A DNA stretch of 64,000 bases from JBPYCR01 sp051846935 (GCF_051846935.1 NZ_JBPYCS010000006.1:62001-126000), one strand, 5' to 3'; positions 26,516 to 35,795 are shown, counted from the first letter of the stretch. The notes: generated from the letters alone by a model not told the origin. Made by a program: numbers and translations.

Positions 26516-27172
26516 TTATTGAATCGTCTTTATTTCATCTGAAATATTTAATGGGGCAGCGGTTTTTAAAATTACTTCTTCTACATCGTACGGCTCCATT
26601 ACCTCTATTAAAGTGAGACCGTCACGAGATACTTCAATTACCGCCATATCGGTAATAATTAAATCTACACAGCATTTCGCTGTCAATGGCAAGGCACATT
26701 GTTCAACGATTTTGGAGTTGCCTCTTTTATCAAGATGGCTCATTAAAACAATTACTTTTTTTGCCTTTTGAGCTAATTCAATTGCACCACCCATACCAGA
26801 CACAATTTTACCTGGTACGATCCAATTCGCTAAGTCTCCTTTTGTACTAACCTCAAACGCACCTAATATTGTAACGTCCAGTAAGCCGCGCCGTATAATT
26901 CCAAATGCGGTAGTGCTATCAAAGTAGGAAGCACCTGGTACAACTGTCATTGGTAAGCCACCAGCATTACATAAGTTCATATCTTCTTTTCCTTTTTCCG
27001 GTGCAGGGCCTGTACCTAATACGCCATTTTCAGCATGAAACATAACTTCCATCGCTTCTGGCAAATAGTCCGCCACTAACGTCGGCATTCCGATTCCGAG
27101 ATTTACAATCATTCCGTTTTTAATTTCTTTGGCAGCTCTTGCTGCTATTTGATGCCGTACACTTACTCCCAT
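26516..27172 (-). CDS. yodR: 3-oxoacid CoA-transferase subunit B (YodR-like)
   Basis: A 218-residue CoA-transferase family I beta subunit. The active-site glutamate is in the conserved MFHAENGVLGTGP; further family motifs are LGIGMPTLVADYLP and ISDMAVIEV-like (here IITDMAVIEV). With the alpha subunit encoded just upstream it moves CoA from a donor acyl-CoA to a 3-oxo acid or similar. The start is uncertain: ATG 27172, GTG 27178 and TTG 27184 are all possible after GGGGTG, and each overlaps the end of the alpha subunit gene, so translation is coupled. Confidence 0.9.
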   Translation of the reverse strand: MGVSVRHQIAARAAKEIKNGMIVNLGIGMPTLVADYLPEAMEVMFHAENGVLGTGPAPEKGKEDMNLCNAGGLPMTVVPGASYFDSTTAFGIIRRGLLDVTILGAFEVSTKGDLANWIVPGKIVSGMGGAIELAQKAKKVIVLMSHLDKRGNSKIVEQCALPLTAKCCVDLIITDMAVIEVSRDGLTLIEVMEPYDVEEVILKTAAPLNISDEIKTIQ

Positions 27173-27840
27173 GCCCACTTCCAATTCACCCCTTCGCTTA
27201 AAATAATTCGATCGATAAACGCACCTGGGGTTACAACGGATTCCGGATCGATTTCCCCCATCGGTACTATTTCATCTACTTCAGCGATTGTGATTTTTCC
27301 CGCCATCGCTGTTAAAGGATTTGTATTGCGCGCACTTTTATCAAAAATAAGATTTCCAAACGAATCCGCCTGCTTCGCATACACAATCGAAACGTCAGCA
27401 GTTAGTGCCTCCTCTAATAAAAACGATTGTTCTTTTATTTGTACAACTTGCTTTCCCTTTGCTACTAAACCATCCATTCCGATATCGACAAGAATGCCAC
27501 CTAGGCCAACTCCACCAGCTCTTATTTTTTCTACAAGTGTACCTTGGGGATAAAAAACGACTTCCATATCTCCTTCATGCATGCGTTTCCCAGCAGTAGG
27601 ATTAGAACCTATATGAGATGCAATTAGTTTTTTTACATTTCCATTCGTGACGAGCCTTCCGACACCGACATTAGGAAAGCCTGCGTCGTTTGCTATAACT
27701 GTTAAACATTTTATATTTTTGTCGAGTATTGCTTGTATCAAGGTAGGTGGGTTTCCGATTCCACCAAATCCGCCGACCATCACTGTCATACCACTTTCCA
27801 AACCATTCAGTGCTTCTTTTACAGAACAGATTTTATTCAT
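27163..27840 (-). CDS. yodS: 3-oxoacid CoA-transferase subunit A (YodS-like)
   Basis: A 225-residue alpha subunit with the glycine-rich GGFGGIGNPPTLIQAI motif near residue 23 and SHIGSNPTAGKRM. It pairs with the beta subunit that overlaps its end. Its start overlaps the aminotransferase stop by four bases (ATGA type), showing tight operon organisation. Substrate is inferred to be the 3-oxo acid produced by the aminotransferase encoded first in the operon. Confidence 0.92.
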   Translation of the reverse strand: MNKICSVKEALNGLESGMTVMVGGFGGIGNPPTLIQAILDKNIKCLTVIANDAGFPNVGVGRLVTNGNVKKLIASHIGSNPTAGKRMHEGDMEVVFYPQGTLVEKIRAGGVGLGGILVDIGMDGLVAKGKQVVQIKEQSFLLEEALTADVSIVYAKQADSFGNLIFDKSARNTNPLTAMAGKITIAEVDEIVPMGEIDPESVVTPGAFIDRIILSEGVNWKWAWE

Positions 27841-29216
27841 TGCACCCCCGCCTTCCCGCTCATATTTAAATGCCCCTGTTTTATTAGGAAAACCTCAACT
27901 TCCATTAATGTCTTACTTAACCGTGCAATTAGTTCATCTATCTCTACCGTTTGAATGGTGAGTGGAGGAGCAATAATTATTGCGGCACCACTTAACCCGT
28001 CTAGCCCCGCTGCAGCTGGATATACGAGTAATTCATTTTCAAATGCGGTTCGCACAACTAAGTCGGTAAGCTGAACATTTTGAGAAAAGGTCTCTTTCGT
28101 TAATTTGTTTGCTACAAATTCAACACCAACGAATAACCCTTTACCACGTACATCTCCAATAATATTTGAAGTATTGGCAAGTTCTTTTAATCTATCGAGC
28201 AAATACTGCCCTATTTCTTCTGATCTTTTTACTAAATTATGCTTTTCTATATATTCCAATACTGCCAATGATACGGCAGCCGACTGAGGGTTTGCACTGA
28301 ACGTATGTCCACTCATAATTGATTTTGATCCTTCCAAAATCGGTGCCATTACTTGGTCACTAACGAGTACAGCCGCCATCGGCGTGTAGCCAGCAGTCAT
28401 TCCTTTCCCCATAGCAATCAAATCTGGAACAACCGGATTCCAATGTTCGATTGCAAACATCTTTCCAGTCCGACCGATACCAGTCATTACTTCATCGGCA
28501 ATGAACAAAATATCATTTCGCTTACATACGTCCTTCATTAAATGAAAGTAGCGATCTGAAGGGGTTAAAGCTGCGCCTGCAGCACCGACAATCGGTTCAG
28601 CTATAAATGCGGCAATGTGGTCTTTTCCTAATCGATAAATTGCTCGCTCCAATTCTTCAGCGTAATACACATCAACATCTAAATCGCTTACATTCGTTGG
28701 AGGTCTGTACGCATAAGGAGCGGACAAAGTAGGGTAAGGTTCAAGTATTGAGGAAAAACGTTCCCGTCTCCCTAGATGCCCGGACATGGATAAAGCACCA
28801 TTCGTTATTCCATGGTAGCTCATCCATCGAGAAATAATTTTATTTTTCATTGGCATTCCTTTTTCCTGCCAATATTGAATAGAAATTTTCATAGCTGTCT
28901 CAGTAGCTTCTGATCCGCTATTTACAAAGAAAGACCAATTCAAATCACCTGGTGCCAATTCACTAAGCTTCTTCGCTAAAGCTTCTGCAGGTTCATTTGT
29001 AAACTGTGATCGATAAACAAATGATACACGTTCTGCCTGCTCTTTCATCACTTGAATAATCTCAGTCACGCCGTGTCCAATACTAGCCGTAACGGCTCCA
29101 GATGAACCGTCTAAATACTTTTTTCCTTCCTTATCATAAAGATAGATTCCTTTTCCATGAGTAGCTACACGGTATTCTTCATCCAATATGGGCTTTATTA
29201 AATGGGTACGATGCAT
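27837..29216 (-). CDS. yodT: Class III PLP aminotransferase (YodT-like)
   Basis: A 459-residue omega-/beta-amino acid-type aminotransferase. The PLP lysine is in AMGKGMTAGYTP; FIADEVMTGIGRTG supplies the Asp that contacts the pyridine nitrogen, and NSGSEATETAMK the phosphate cup. ATG 29216 has AGAGGTG at a good distance; the TTG six codons upstream is less likely. First gene of the operon. Family knowledge suggests removal of a non-alpha amino group to give a 3-oxo acid, which fits the downstream CoA transferase and thiolase. Confidence 0.9.
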   Translation of the reverse strand: MHRTHLIKPILDEEYRVATHGKGIYLYDKEGKKYLDGSSGAVTASIGHGVTEIIQVMKEQAERVSFVYRSQFTNEPAEALAKKLSELAPGDLNWSFFVNSGSEATETAMKISIQYWQEKGMPMKNKIISRWMSYHGITNGALSMSGHLGRRERFSSILEPYPTLSAPYAYRPPTNVSDLDVDVYYAEELERAIYRLGKDHIAAFIAEPIVGAAGAALTPSDRYFHLMKDVCKRNDILFIADEVMTGIGRTGKMFAIEHWNPVVPDLIAMGKGMTAGYTPMAAVLVSDQVMAPILEGSKSIMSGHTFSANPQSAAVSLAVLEYIEKHNLVKRSEEIGQYLLDRLKELANTSNIIGDVRGKGLFVGVEFVANKLTKETFSQNVQLTDLVVRTAFENELLVYPAAAGLDGLSGAAIIIAPPLTIQTVEIDELIARLSKTLMEVEVFLIKQGHLNMSGKAGVQ

Positions 29217-29346
29217 TTTATCACCTCTTGTCAAAGTAAAAACATCAACATAACTTAGCCAGTTTCTAGTACAGTAAGCTTGCTGCGATTAATCAAATTA
29301 TAAACAATCTATATCAGCTATCCATTCGACCTCGGAATAGAATTTT

Positions 29347-29375
29347 CTGACCATTCATTGTACACTGTGTATAAT
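29347..29375 (+). promoter_or_regulatory. PucR-gene promoter with an operator-like dyad over the -10
   Basis: CTGACC (29347-29352), 17 bases, TATAAT (29370-29375). The perfect dyad TACAC-T-GTGTA (29361-29371) overlaps the -10 box. Lying in the 191-bp space between the divergent aminotransferase and regulator genes, it could be the regulator's binding site. Confidence 0.6.
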
Positions 29376-29407
29376 ATTACCTATATTAATAGAGGAGATG
29401 GGGATGA

Positions 29408-31063
29408 ATGGCACTCAGCATATATGAGGCACTGCAATTGCCAGTAATGAAAAATACGAAGCTCGTTGCTGGTCACGAAGGCCTTGCAAACAATATTAAG
29501 TGGGTAACGATCGTTGAAGTAGTAGAAGATACACGCCGCTTGCAGGAAGGCGAATTTCTTATTACTACTGCATTCGGACTTGATAAAAATGAGGCACAAA
29601 TTAAAGAGTTTCATAAACTGCTAACTTCGAATAAATTATCAGGAATTGCTATATATACGAGCTTCTATATGAAAGAAATCCCTCAAAGCTTTATTTCTGC
29701 TGCAAATGAAAGTGGTCTACCTTTAATTGAAATCCCTACTGATATTAACTTTTCAGTTATAACGAAAGCACTTCTGGAGCAAATTGTACATAACCAAATG
29801 CATATGTTAGAGTTTTCAGCGACCATTCATCGACAGCTGACGAAGCTAGTCTTGAACAACCGAGGTCCTACTGAAATTACAAATACACTCGCTAAACTAA
29901 CCAATTCCACAACTATCATCTTCAATGATTTTTATGAAATCATACATCACCATAGAAATGAAGACACGATCACACTCGGTCACCAGGCAACAATACACAT
30001 CCATGATAAACAATTGAATTTAAAGGCTCATTTATTGGAGTGCATGAAGCAGGAAGCGACCATTCATAAAGCGATTGATCCTTATAAAATAACAATATGT
30101 CCAATTATTGCAAAGCAAGCTTGCTATGGCTGGGTTGTAATTATTAAGCCGATTGAAAAGTGGAAAGAGCTAGACGAAATTGCAGTAGGTCATGCTGCAA
30201 CAATTTATGCGATTGAATCGTTAAAAAAACAAGCAGTTGAGGAGACTAAAATACGTCTACAAGGGGACTTTTTAGAGGATATTTTTAACGAAAACTATTC
30301 CGAAAACGAAATTGTCATCGAGCAAGCAAAAAAACTAGGATACGATCTAACGGTTCGTCAAACTGTTATTTATTTCACTTTTCAAACAAATGGAATAGAA
30401 GCTGAAAAGCAAATCGACCAATTATATTATGTAATAGAGCAATTGTTACAGCAAAAAAACAAGCAACACCTTATCCAATCGAAGCTAGATTCTTTAACAC
30501 TTCTAACGAATGTTACTGGCGATTCAACTACAGAGATGCGGAAAAGCTGTTTTCAATTAGCAGAAGAAATTAATGACCAGTGGAAGTATTTCTTTCCAAA
30601 ACAGCCATTAGCTATTGGAATCGGTCGACATTATGATTCGATAGATATGCTTGCAAAATGTGCGAGAGAAGCACACGATGCAGTAAAGCTATCCAATTTA
30701 CTTCATAAGCAAGGGAATATTTATTTATATGAAGACTTAGGTATGTATGACTTGCTTCTGGAAATGAACCGTTCTGGCATTGAGTTACGTACGATATATG
30801 AAGATTGCCTTCAAAACATTGTACCGACACACGATCAGAGCATTGATCTAATTGAAACATTATATGTATATTTAAAAAATAACCAAAGCATTCAAATGGC
30901 TGCCGATGAATTATTTATTCACCGCCATACGCTGCGATACCGGCTCAATCAAATCGAAAAAAGAACCGGACTGAATATAAAAGTTGCCGATGACCGGTTA
31001 AGGCTACAAATGGCTGTGATGGCATACAAATTAGTCGAGGCTATGGAGCATGCGACACTCTAA
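29408..31063 (+). CDS. PucR-family transcriptional regulator
   Basis: A 551-residue regulator with an N-terminal PucR sensor domain (about 8-125: LITTAFGLDKNEAQIKEFHKLL), a central GGDEF-like/CdaR-type region, and a C-terminal HTH_30 domain (about 490-545: NNQSIQMAADELFIHRHTLRYR). Such proteins activate purine, amino-acid or related catabolic operons in response to a metabolite. Divergent from the aminotransferase-led operon, it is the obvious candidate regulator for it. ATG 29408 follows GAGGAG by nine bases. Confidence 0.92.
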   Translation: MALSIYEALQLPVMKNTKLVAGHEGLANNIKWVTIVEVVEDTRRLQEGEFLITTAFGLDKNEAQIKEFHKLLTSNKLSGIAIYTSFYMKEIPQSFISAANESGLPLIEIPTDINFSVITKALLEQIVHNQMHMLEFSATIHRQLTKLVLNNRGPTEITNTLAKLTNSTTIIFNDFYEIIHHHRNEDTITLGHQATIHIHDKQLNLKAHLLECMKQEATIHKAIDPYKITICPIIAKQACYGWVVIIKPIEKWKELDEIAVGHAATIYAIESLKKQAVEETKIRLQGDFLEDIFNENYSENEIVIEQAKKLGYDLTVRQTVIYFTFQTNGIEAEKQIDQLYYVIEQLLQQKNKQHLIQSKLDSLTLLTNVTGDSTTEMRKSCFQLAEEINDQWKYFFPKQPLAIGIGRHYDSIDMLAKCAREAHDAVKLSNLLHKQGNIYLYEDLGMYDLLLEMNRSGIELRTIYEDCLQNIVPTHDQSIDLIETLYVYLKNNQSIQMAADELFIHRHTLRYRLNQIEKRTGLNIKVADDRLRLQMAVMAYKLVEAMEHATL

Positions 31064-31095
31064 TTTGCTTAACCTGTTTCTTTCTATTTATTTAC

Positions 31096-31142
31096 CCGAA
31101 TTAAAATATGGCGTAATTTTCGTCCGCCTTATTTTAATTCGG
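31096..31142 (+). terminator. Stem-loop after the PucR gene
   Basis: CCGAATTAAAATA and TATTTTAATTCGG form a perfect 13-bp stem with a 21-nt loop, 33 bp after the stop codon. The T-run is absent, so it may terminate poorly or protect the mRNA end. Confidence 0.55.
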
Positions 31143-31154
31143 CAATGAAAAAAA

Positions 31155-31187
31155 CCCTTCACATGTACGCCCTTGTATACATGAAGG
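31155..31187. terminator. Bidirectional terminator, PucR gene and ABC operon 2
   Basis: CCCTTCACATGTA pairs with TATACATGAAGG (small internal bulge); on the minus strand it is followed by seven T, on the plus strand by TTTCTTTT. Confidence 0.8.
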
Positions 31188-31231
31188 ATTTCTTTTACTG
31201 CCTCATTTAAATAAGAATTCTGAAAGTAATA

Positions 31232-31972
31232 TTATAATACTTTACTTAAAAACTCTTTCGTTCGCTCCTCCTGTGCATCCTCAAAAATTTGTTCAGGAGA
31301 GCCGATCTCTACAACAGAGCCTTGATCTAAATAAACGACCCAATCCGCTACCTCGCGGGCAAACCCCATCTCATGTGTTACGACAACCATAGTCATGCCT
31401 TCTCGTGCAAGCGCTTTCATCACTTCAAGCACTTCTCCTACAAGCTCTGGATCAAGTCCGGATGTCGGCTCATCAAATAACATAATTTGTGGTTTCATTG
31501 CGAGAGCACGTGCAATCGCTACTCGTTGTTGCTGCCCTCCTGATAAGGTTCGTGGATACACATCTGCCTTATCAGCTAAGCCTACTTTACCTAGCAGTTC
31601 TTTGCCAATTTTAATTGCTTCTTCTTTTTTCATTTTTTTCACATAAACGGGAGCTTCTATAATATTTTCAATAACGGTCATATGTGGGAATAAATTGAAA
31701 TGCTGAAACACCATACCAGTACGAGCGCGTACTTTATTTAAGTCATCCTTTTTCGGATCAACCTCTTTCCCTTCTAAATGAATCGTCCCACTTTCTTTCA
31801 CTTCCAAGAAATTCAAGCACCGCAGGAGTGTACTTTTACCAGATCCGCTCGCACCAATCAGCACGACAACTTCACTTTCTCTCACTTCTAAATCGACATC
31901 TTTTAAAACATGCAAGGAACCAAAGCTTTTGTTTAATTGGTTTACTTTAATTGCTATATTTTTATCACTCAT
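31232..31972 (-). CDS. Polar amino-acid ABC transporter ATPase (GlnQ type), operon 2
   Basis: A 246-residue ATPase with Walker A GASGSGKST, Q-loop FQHFNLFPH, signature LSGGQQQR, Walker B IMLFDEPTSGLD and the switch His in THEMGFAREV. Its start overlaps the permease stop by four bases. Organisation copies operon 1 (ATPase last, binding protein first), but the proteins are clearly diverged, so the two systems probably differ in ligand or regulation. Confidence 0.95.
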   Translation of the reverse strand: MSDKNIAIKVNQLNKSFGSLHVLKDVDLEVRESEVVVLIGASGSGKSTLLRCLNFLEVKESGTIHLEGKEVDPKKDDLNKVRARTGMVFQHFNLFPHMTVIENIIEAPVYVKKMKKEEAIKIGKELLGKVGLADKADVYPRTLSGGQQQRVAIARALAMKPQIMLFDEPTSGLDPELVGEVLEVMKALAREGMTMVVVTHEMGFAREVADWVVYLDQGSVVEIGSPEQIFEDAQEERTKEFLSKVL

Positions 31973-32634
31973 GTACTTAATCCCCTTTCACTTCTAGATA
32001 ATCGATGTTCAATTCTGTTTACGATAAAGGATAAGATAAGTACGAGCAATAAGTAATAAATCCCTACAATAATATATGATTCCATCGCAAGCCCAGTCGC
32101 CGACTGAATTCGTTGAGCACGGTTAAATAAATCTTGAAATCCGATGAAAGCAACGAGAGAAGAATCTTTCAAGGCAATAATAAATTGGTTACCCAATGGA
32201 GGTATGGCACGTCTTAATGCTTGAGGTAAGACAATTCTACGCATAGACAGTCTATAGGACATACCTAAACTTCTAGCAGCCTCTGCCTGCCCTTTATCAA
32301 TCGATTGAATCGAGCCACGAAATATTTCAGCTATATATGCTCCGTTATGTACGCCAAGTGCAATGCCCCCCGATAAAAAACGACCCAAATCTACAAAATG
32401 AACGAGGCCAAAATAGAGTATAAATATTTGTACGACGAGCGGCGTACCGCGAATAATTGTAATATATAAATCTGCAATTATATTTAATAGCTTAAACTTT
32501 GATACTTTCAAAAAGGCAAAGAATAATCCAATCACTAGCCCTATAATGAGCCCGAGCACCGTAATTTTAACGGTAGCTATTATTGCATCCTTATAACCGG
32601 GCATTGTTTCTATAAACAGCTCCCAAAAGGTCAT
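31969..32634 (-). CDS. Polar amino-acid ABC transporter permease (GlnP type), operon 2
   Basis: A 221-residue permease with about five helices and the coupling motif EAARSLGMSYRLSMRRIVLPQA. ATG 32634 (MTFWELF) is chosen because AGGAGG (32642-32647) lies seven bases before it; the longer frame from 32727 would read through the hairpin region and the ribosome site. Works with the ATPase and lipoprotein encoded on either side. Confidence 0.93.
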   Translation of the reverse strand: MTFWELFIETMPGYKDAIIATVKITVLGLIIGLVIGLFFAFLKVSKFKLLNIIADLYITIIRGTPLVVQIFILYFGLVHFVDLGRFLSGGIALGVHNGAYIAEIFRGSIQSIDKGQAEAARSLGMSYRLSMRRIVLPQALRRAIPPLGNQFIIALKDSSLVAFIGFQDLFNRAQRIQSATGLAMESYIIVGIYYLLLVLILSFIVNRIEHRLSRSERGLST

Positions 32635-32699
32635 TATCATTCCTCCTAATACATTGAAGTTAGCCTTTTTCCTTGATTTTAACTTCTTATAAACAGTCT

Positions 32700-32724
32700 G
32701 TGCGCACGTAAGTTGTGCGCACGT
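32700..32724 (-). terminator. Stem-loop between binding-protein and permease genes, operon 2
   Basis: GTGCGCAC occurs at 32700-32707 and 32715-32722, and being self-complementary the two copies form an 8-bp GC-rich stem with a 7-nt loop. The wider tandem repeat is GTGCGCACGT. No T-run follows, so it is more likely an mRNA-stabilising barrier than a terminator. Same position as the hairpin in operon 1. Confidence 0.65.
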
Positions 32725-32733
32725 CATTAAATT

Positions 32734-33603
32734 TTATTCTAAAATATTCTCTCCAAACCATTTGTTGCTTATTTCTTCATACGTTCCATTATTAATTAAT
32801 TCGTCTAAGGCACGATTAATCTCATCAAGCAACGGCTGATTTCCTTTTCTTACTGCTGCACCAATTTTTTCTTCAAGTATTAGATCACCGACAGGCTTAA
32901 TGTCTAAGTTATTTTCATCAATTTGTACTAAACCGACAATTTTATCGGTTAACACCATATGCAGTCTGTCTGTACCCGCTGATAAATCTTGCAAGGCTAC
33001 CGTATCGGATTGATAAGTAGATAAATAGTCTTCCGTTATGTGTTCTAATACCGTATCTTCATAAACACTATTACCAATTACACCGACTTGCTTTCCTTCC
33101 AAATCATCCCATGTTTCGATGTCGTCTGTATCCTTATGCACATAAAACAACGGTCCGGATGTATAATAAGGTCTGGAAAAATCCACCACCTCTGCTCTTT
33201 CATCTGTAATGGTCAAACTCCCTAAAATAACATCTATGCGATCTGTGTTAACTTCTTCCAGCAGCGCGCCGAAGTCTTGTGTAAACACCGGATTCGGTTC
33301 AAGTCCCATTTCTTCGGCTAAAGCATTGCCTAGATCTACTTCAAAGCCTGTTTCATTTCCGTCTAAATCCTCATAGTTAAATGGTTTATATAACCCACTT
33401 GAACCAAATGTTAACTTCCCTTCTTCAATAGTAGTAAATGAATCACTTTCCTCTTCTTCTTCTGAAGCTCCTTCTTCTTCACTTACAGCTTCTTCCTTTT
33501 CCGGTTCAGCAGTTGCATCTTCTGTTTCTCCTGAGTCACCACATGCGGCAAGCAAACCAATTAGTAAAATACCTAATAATATACTTAAATAATACTTCTT
33601 CAT
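32734..33603 (-). CDS. Amino-acid ABC transporter substrate-binding lipoprotein, operon 2
   Basis: A 289-residue family 3 solute-binding lipoprotein: signal peptide with lipobox LAAC (C21), then an extremely acidic linker (about 24-55, mostly Glu), then a binding domain with TGFEVDLGNALAEEMG and DVILGSLTITDERAEVVDF. The domain motifs parallel operon 1 but differ enough for another ligand. First gene of the operon; GAGAGGG precedes the ATG. Confidence 0.93.
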   Translation of the reverse strand: MKKYYLSILLGILLIGLLAACGDSGETEDATAEPEKEEAVSEEEGASEEEEESDSFTTIEEGKLTFGSSGLYKPFNYEDLDGNETGFEVDLGNALAEEMGLEPNPVFTQDFGALLEEVNTDRIDVILGSLTITDERAEVVDFSRPYYTSGPLFYVHKDTDDIETWDDLEGKQVGVIGNSVYEDTVLEHITEDYLSTYQSDTVALQDLSAGTDRLHMVLTDKIVGLVQIDENNLDIKPVGDLILEEKIGAAVRKGNQPLLDEINRALDELINNGTYEEISNKWFGENILE

Positions 33604-34531
33604 TTTTCCCTCTCCTTTTTATAAAAATAGTTGTTTTTGTTTGTTTTGTCTTTAAAATTGTACCCCTTCTTAAAATGACGTGATGTATATCATTAAGAAG
33701 TTATCTAATCGTATCAAGTAAATGGTAGCGATTTCATTATCCAATAATCTTAATAATTTGAATATTTTTTGTACAAAGTGTACATCGTAATTTAATTTCT
33801 TAGATTGTTCAAACACTGTATAAATCACTTATTAACAATAATTTGTAGCTTGACACGATAGAACGTTAAGCTTTTCTTTACTGTACCTTTTATTATAGCA
33901 ACCTAGTGATAGCGCTTTCATTATACGATGCGGTCAAAATGGGCTTTAAATAGTTATACGACCCGTATATGTAAATATAAAATGCAAGATGCCTTCGGGG
34001 GGGTGGGAGCACTGAAAGATTAGAGCATCTCAACGTTCTAACTTTCTTCATGTATATTACTACTCATATAGTATATTTAGGCAGTAATCTTAGCCAATTT
34101 ATTCTGCTTCATTTTTGAGTTATACAAACTTTATAACTCCGTTACTTTCACTTCAGGCGGACGCTTTCCTCGGGCATTGCTTGAACCTCCTCGCTCGCAA
34201 AGAGCGCTCATTCTGGGGTCTCCAGACGCATGCTTTCCCATTAACGAGGCTGCTGATCAACGTTCAGACGAGGGATATCCCAAAGCGGCTAAGACTTTAG
34301 TTTCAATGTTTTCTCACAATCATTCCTTATACTGCAGTAAATTGATGTATGCTGTAAAAGAGCACCGTTTACTTACAACCAATTATAACACAAGCCTTTA
34401 TCAATACGAACCGTTACTTTGAAACTAGCAAATAGGTCCACATATTTGTCAGTCTTATTTAAAGTAATAAAACTCCCTTTATAATCATACATTTACATTT
34501 TTTCCTACTTAGCCAAGTACATATACACGTT
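33604..34531. other. Long non-coding region with decayed repeat
   Basis: About 930 bp without a credible gene. The first 300 bp are AT-rich and may hold the ABC operon 2 promoter. A GC-richer block at about 34145-34300 (TTCAGGCGGACGCTTTCCTC onward) has the style of the window's dispersed repeats and contains CTCGCTCGC-AAA-GAGCG. Short ORFs across it have no family features. Confidence 0.45.
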
Positions 34532-34583
34532 ACATATAAAAACGAGCAGCTGCTATGTAAAGTGAGCTGATCGTTTTATATGT
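34532..34583 (-). terminator. Imperfect long stem-loop downstream of aspartate dehydrogenase
   Basis: ACATATAAAAACGAGCAGCT pairs with AGCTGATCGTTTTATATGT with one bulge and a 13-nt loop, about 100 bp after the dehydrogenase stop. A terminator or stable mRNA 3' end is likely. Confidence 0.6.
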
Positions 34584-34682
34584 CTCCGGAAATATTCAAA
34601 TGTAGCTATTTTAAAATGGGAGGATCTCCTTTAACAGATGAATTCATGCAAAAACGCAAAAACATATCTTTATAAGAATCTA

Positions 34683-35462
34683 TTAACAACCTATTTTTAT
34701 TCTATCCGACAACCTTTGCAATGTTCCTCTAATGCTCATCGCTGCCAAGTAACTTGTTTTTGGATTTTCAGGGAGCGGATTGTTCGTCACTGTAAAGGTT
34801 GCATTTCCAAACGCCCCATTCATTTCAATCGTGTGGATGTTATTTTCTATCATCGGATCCGCAATGATCGTTACATTCGTTTTGTCCATACCAAGCCCAG
34901 CAAGTGCTAACACAATTGAAACATTTATATTTTTAGGAAATTGCTTAATCGCGTCCGATGCCTTTCCTTCGAAAACAACCTTAGAGCTCTCAACCGGCTC
35001 ACGTACTAACGTATGGGCTGGCTTTCTTGTCGTTAAAGATACCTCTGAAATTGCTTCAGAGATATAGGCATTTTGCAAAAGATCCAGTCCTCCGATTGCT
35101 CCGGATGGCAAGTATATATAGCGATTATTTTGTTCTGCGAGTGTGTGCAATCGTTGCAAAAATAGGTGATCCGATAAAACACCTATGCTTATTAGTACAA
35201 CATCCTTTTTTTCTACTACTTTTGGCAACAACGACTGAGCAGCTTCAATATTTGCTGCTTCAACGATAATATCAACATCAGCATGTAGAAATTCTGTTAA
35301 TTCTGTATATAAATTTACACCATATGTATTTTCTAAATGCTTATATTTATCAATGTCTCGTACGTATACGCTCGTAACCTTAATATTAGACTGCTTTTCA
35401 ACTGATAAATTTTCCATTAAATACGTCGCAATCGCACCAGCACCAATTATACCAACTTTCAT
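34683..35462 (-). CDS. L-aspartate dehydrogenase (NadX-like)
   Basis: A 259-residue NAD(P)-dependent enzyme that interconverts aspartate and iminoaspartate/oxaloacetate. The Rossmann motif is GIIGAGAIATYL at residues 4-15; the DUF108 catalytic region includes LPSGAIGGLDLLQNA and the C-terminal MNGAFGNATFTVTNNPLPENP. Depending on species this enzyme feeds NAD biosynthesis or aspartate catabolism; no nad genes are adjacent, so its role here is open. It stands alone, with ATG preceded by GAGGAGG. Confidence 0.88.
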   Translation of the reverse strand: MKVGIIGAGAIATYLMENLSVEKQSNIKVTSVYVRDIDKYKHLENTYGVNLYTELTEFLHADVDIIVEAANIEAAQSLLPKVVEKKDVVLISIGVLSDHLFLQRLHTLAEQNNRYIYLPSGAIGGLDLLQNAYISEAISEVSLTTRKPAHTLVREPVESSKVVFEGKASDAIKQFPKNINVSIVLALAGLGMDKTNVTIIADPMIENNIHTIEMNGAFGNATFTVTNNPLPENPKTSYLAAMSIRGTLQRLSDRIKIGC

Positions 35463-35639
35463 ACTTTCGACCTCCTCGCTTCATCTATTATCTACTATAT
35501 TATAACAACTTTCAAAAACAATCCTTTTACAGGTTGAGTCACGTATTTCTCGGTGGATATTTAGAACCTTGACTCTTAACGAAATTGAGTGAATCGAGTA
35601 CTTTAGAGAATGTCCAAGAAAATCTTGTTTTTCAAGCAA

Positions 35640-35795
35640 TCTAAAGAAGTATCTTTTAAAATTAGTTGAGGCGTTACCTGCGGAAAGCGAAGTGTACCCG
35701 GATGGAACACAGCAGACTCAATCTCGCTTTAAATCTTTAAATAAAATGCTGTTCTTTTGTGATTTTTTAAAAATGACAATTATGAAATTGACTCA
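35640..35795 (-). mobile_element. Terminal fragment of an IS-like element, copy A
   Basis: Reverse complement matches the ends at 42646 and 54687: GAGTCAATTTCATAATTG, TCACAAAAGAACAG, the TGTTCCATCCGG region, TTTCCGCAGGTAACGCCTC and AACTAATTTTAAAAG. No transposase codons remain here. Confidence 0.75.

Noticed and set aside
32635..32727. 31-codon N-terminal extension of the operon 2 permease
   Set aside because: Passes through the stem-loop and the AGGAGG that serves ATG 32634.
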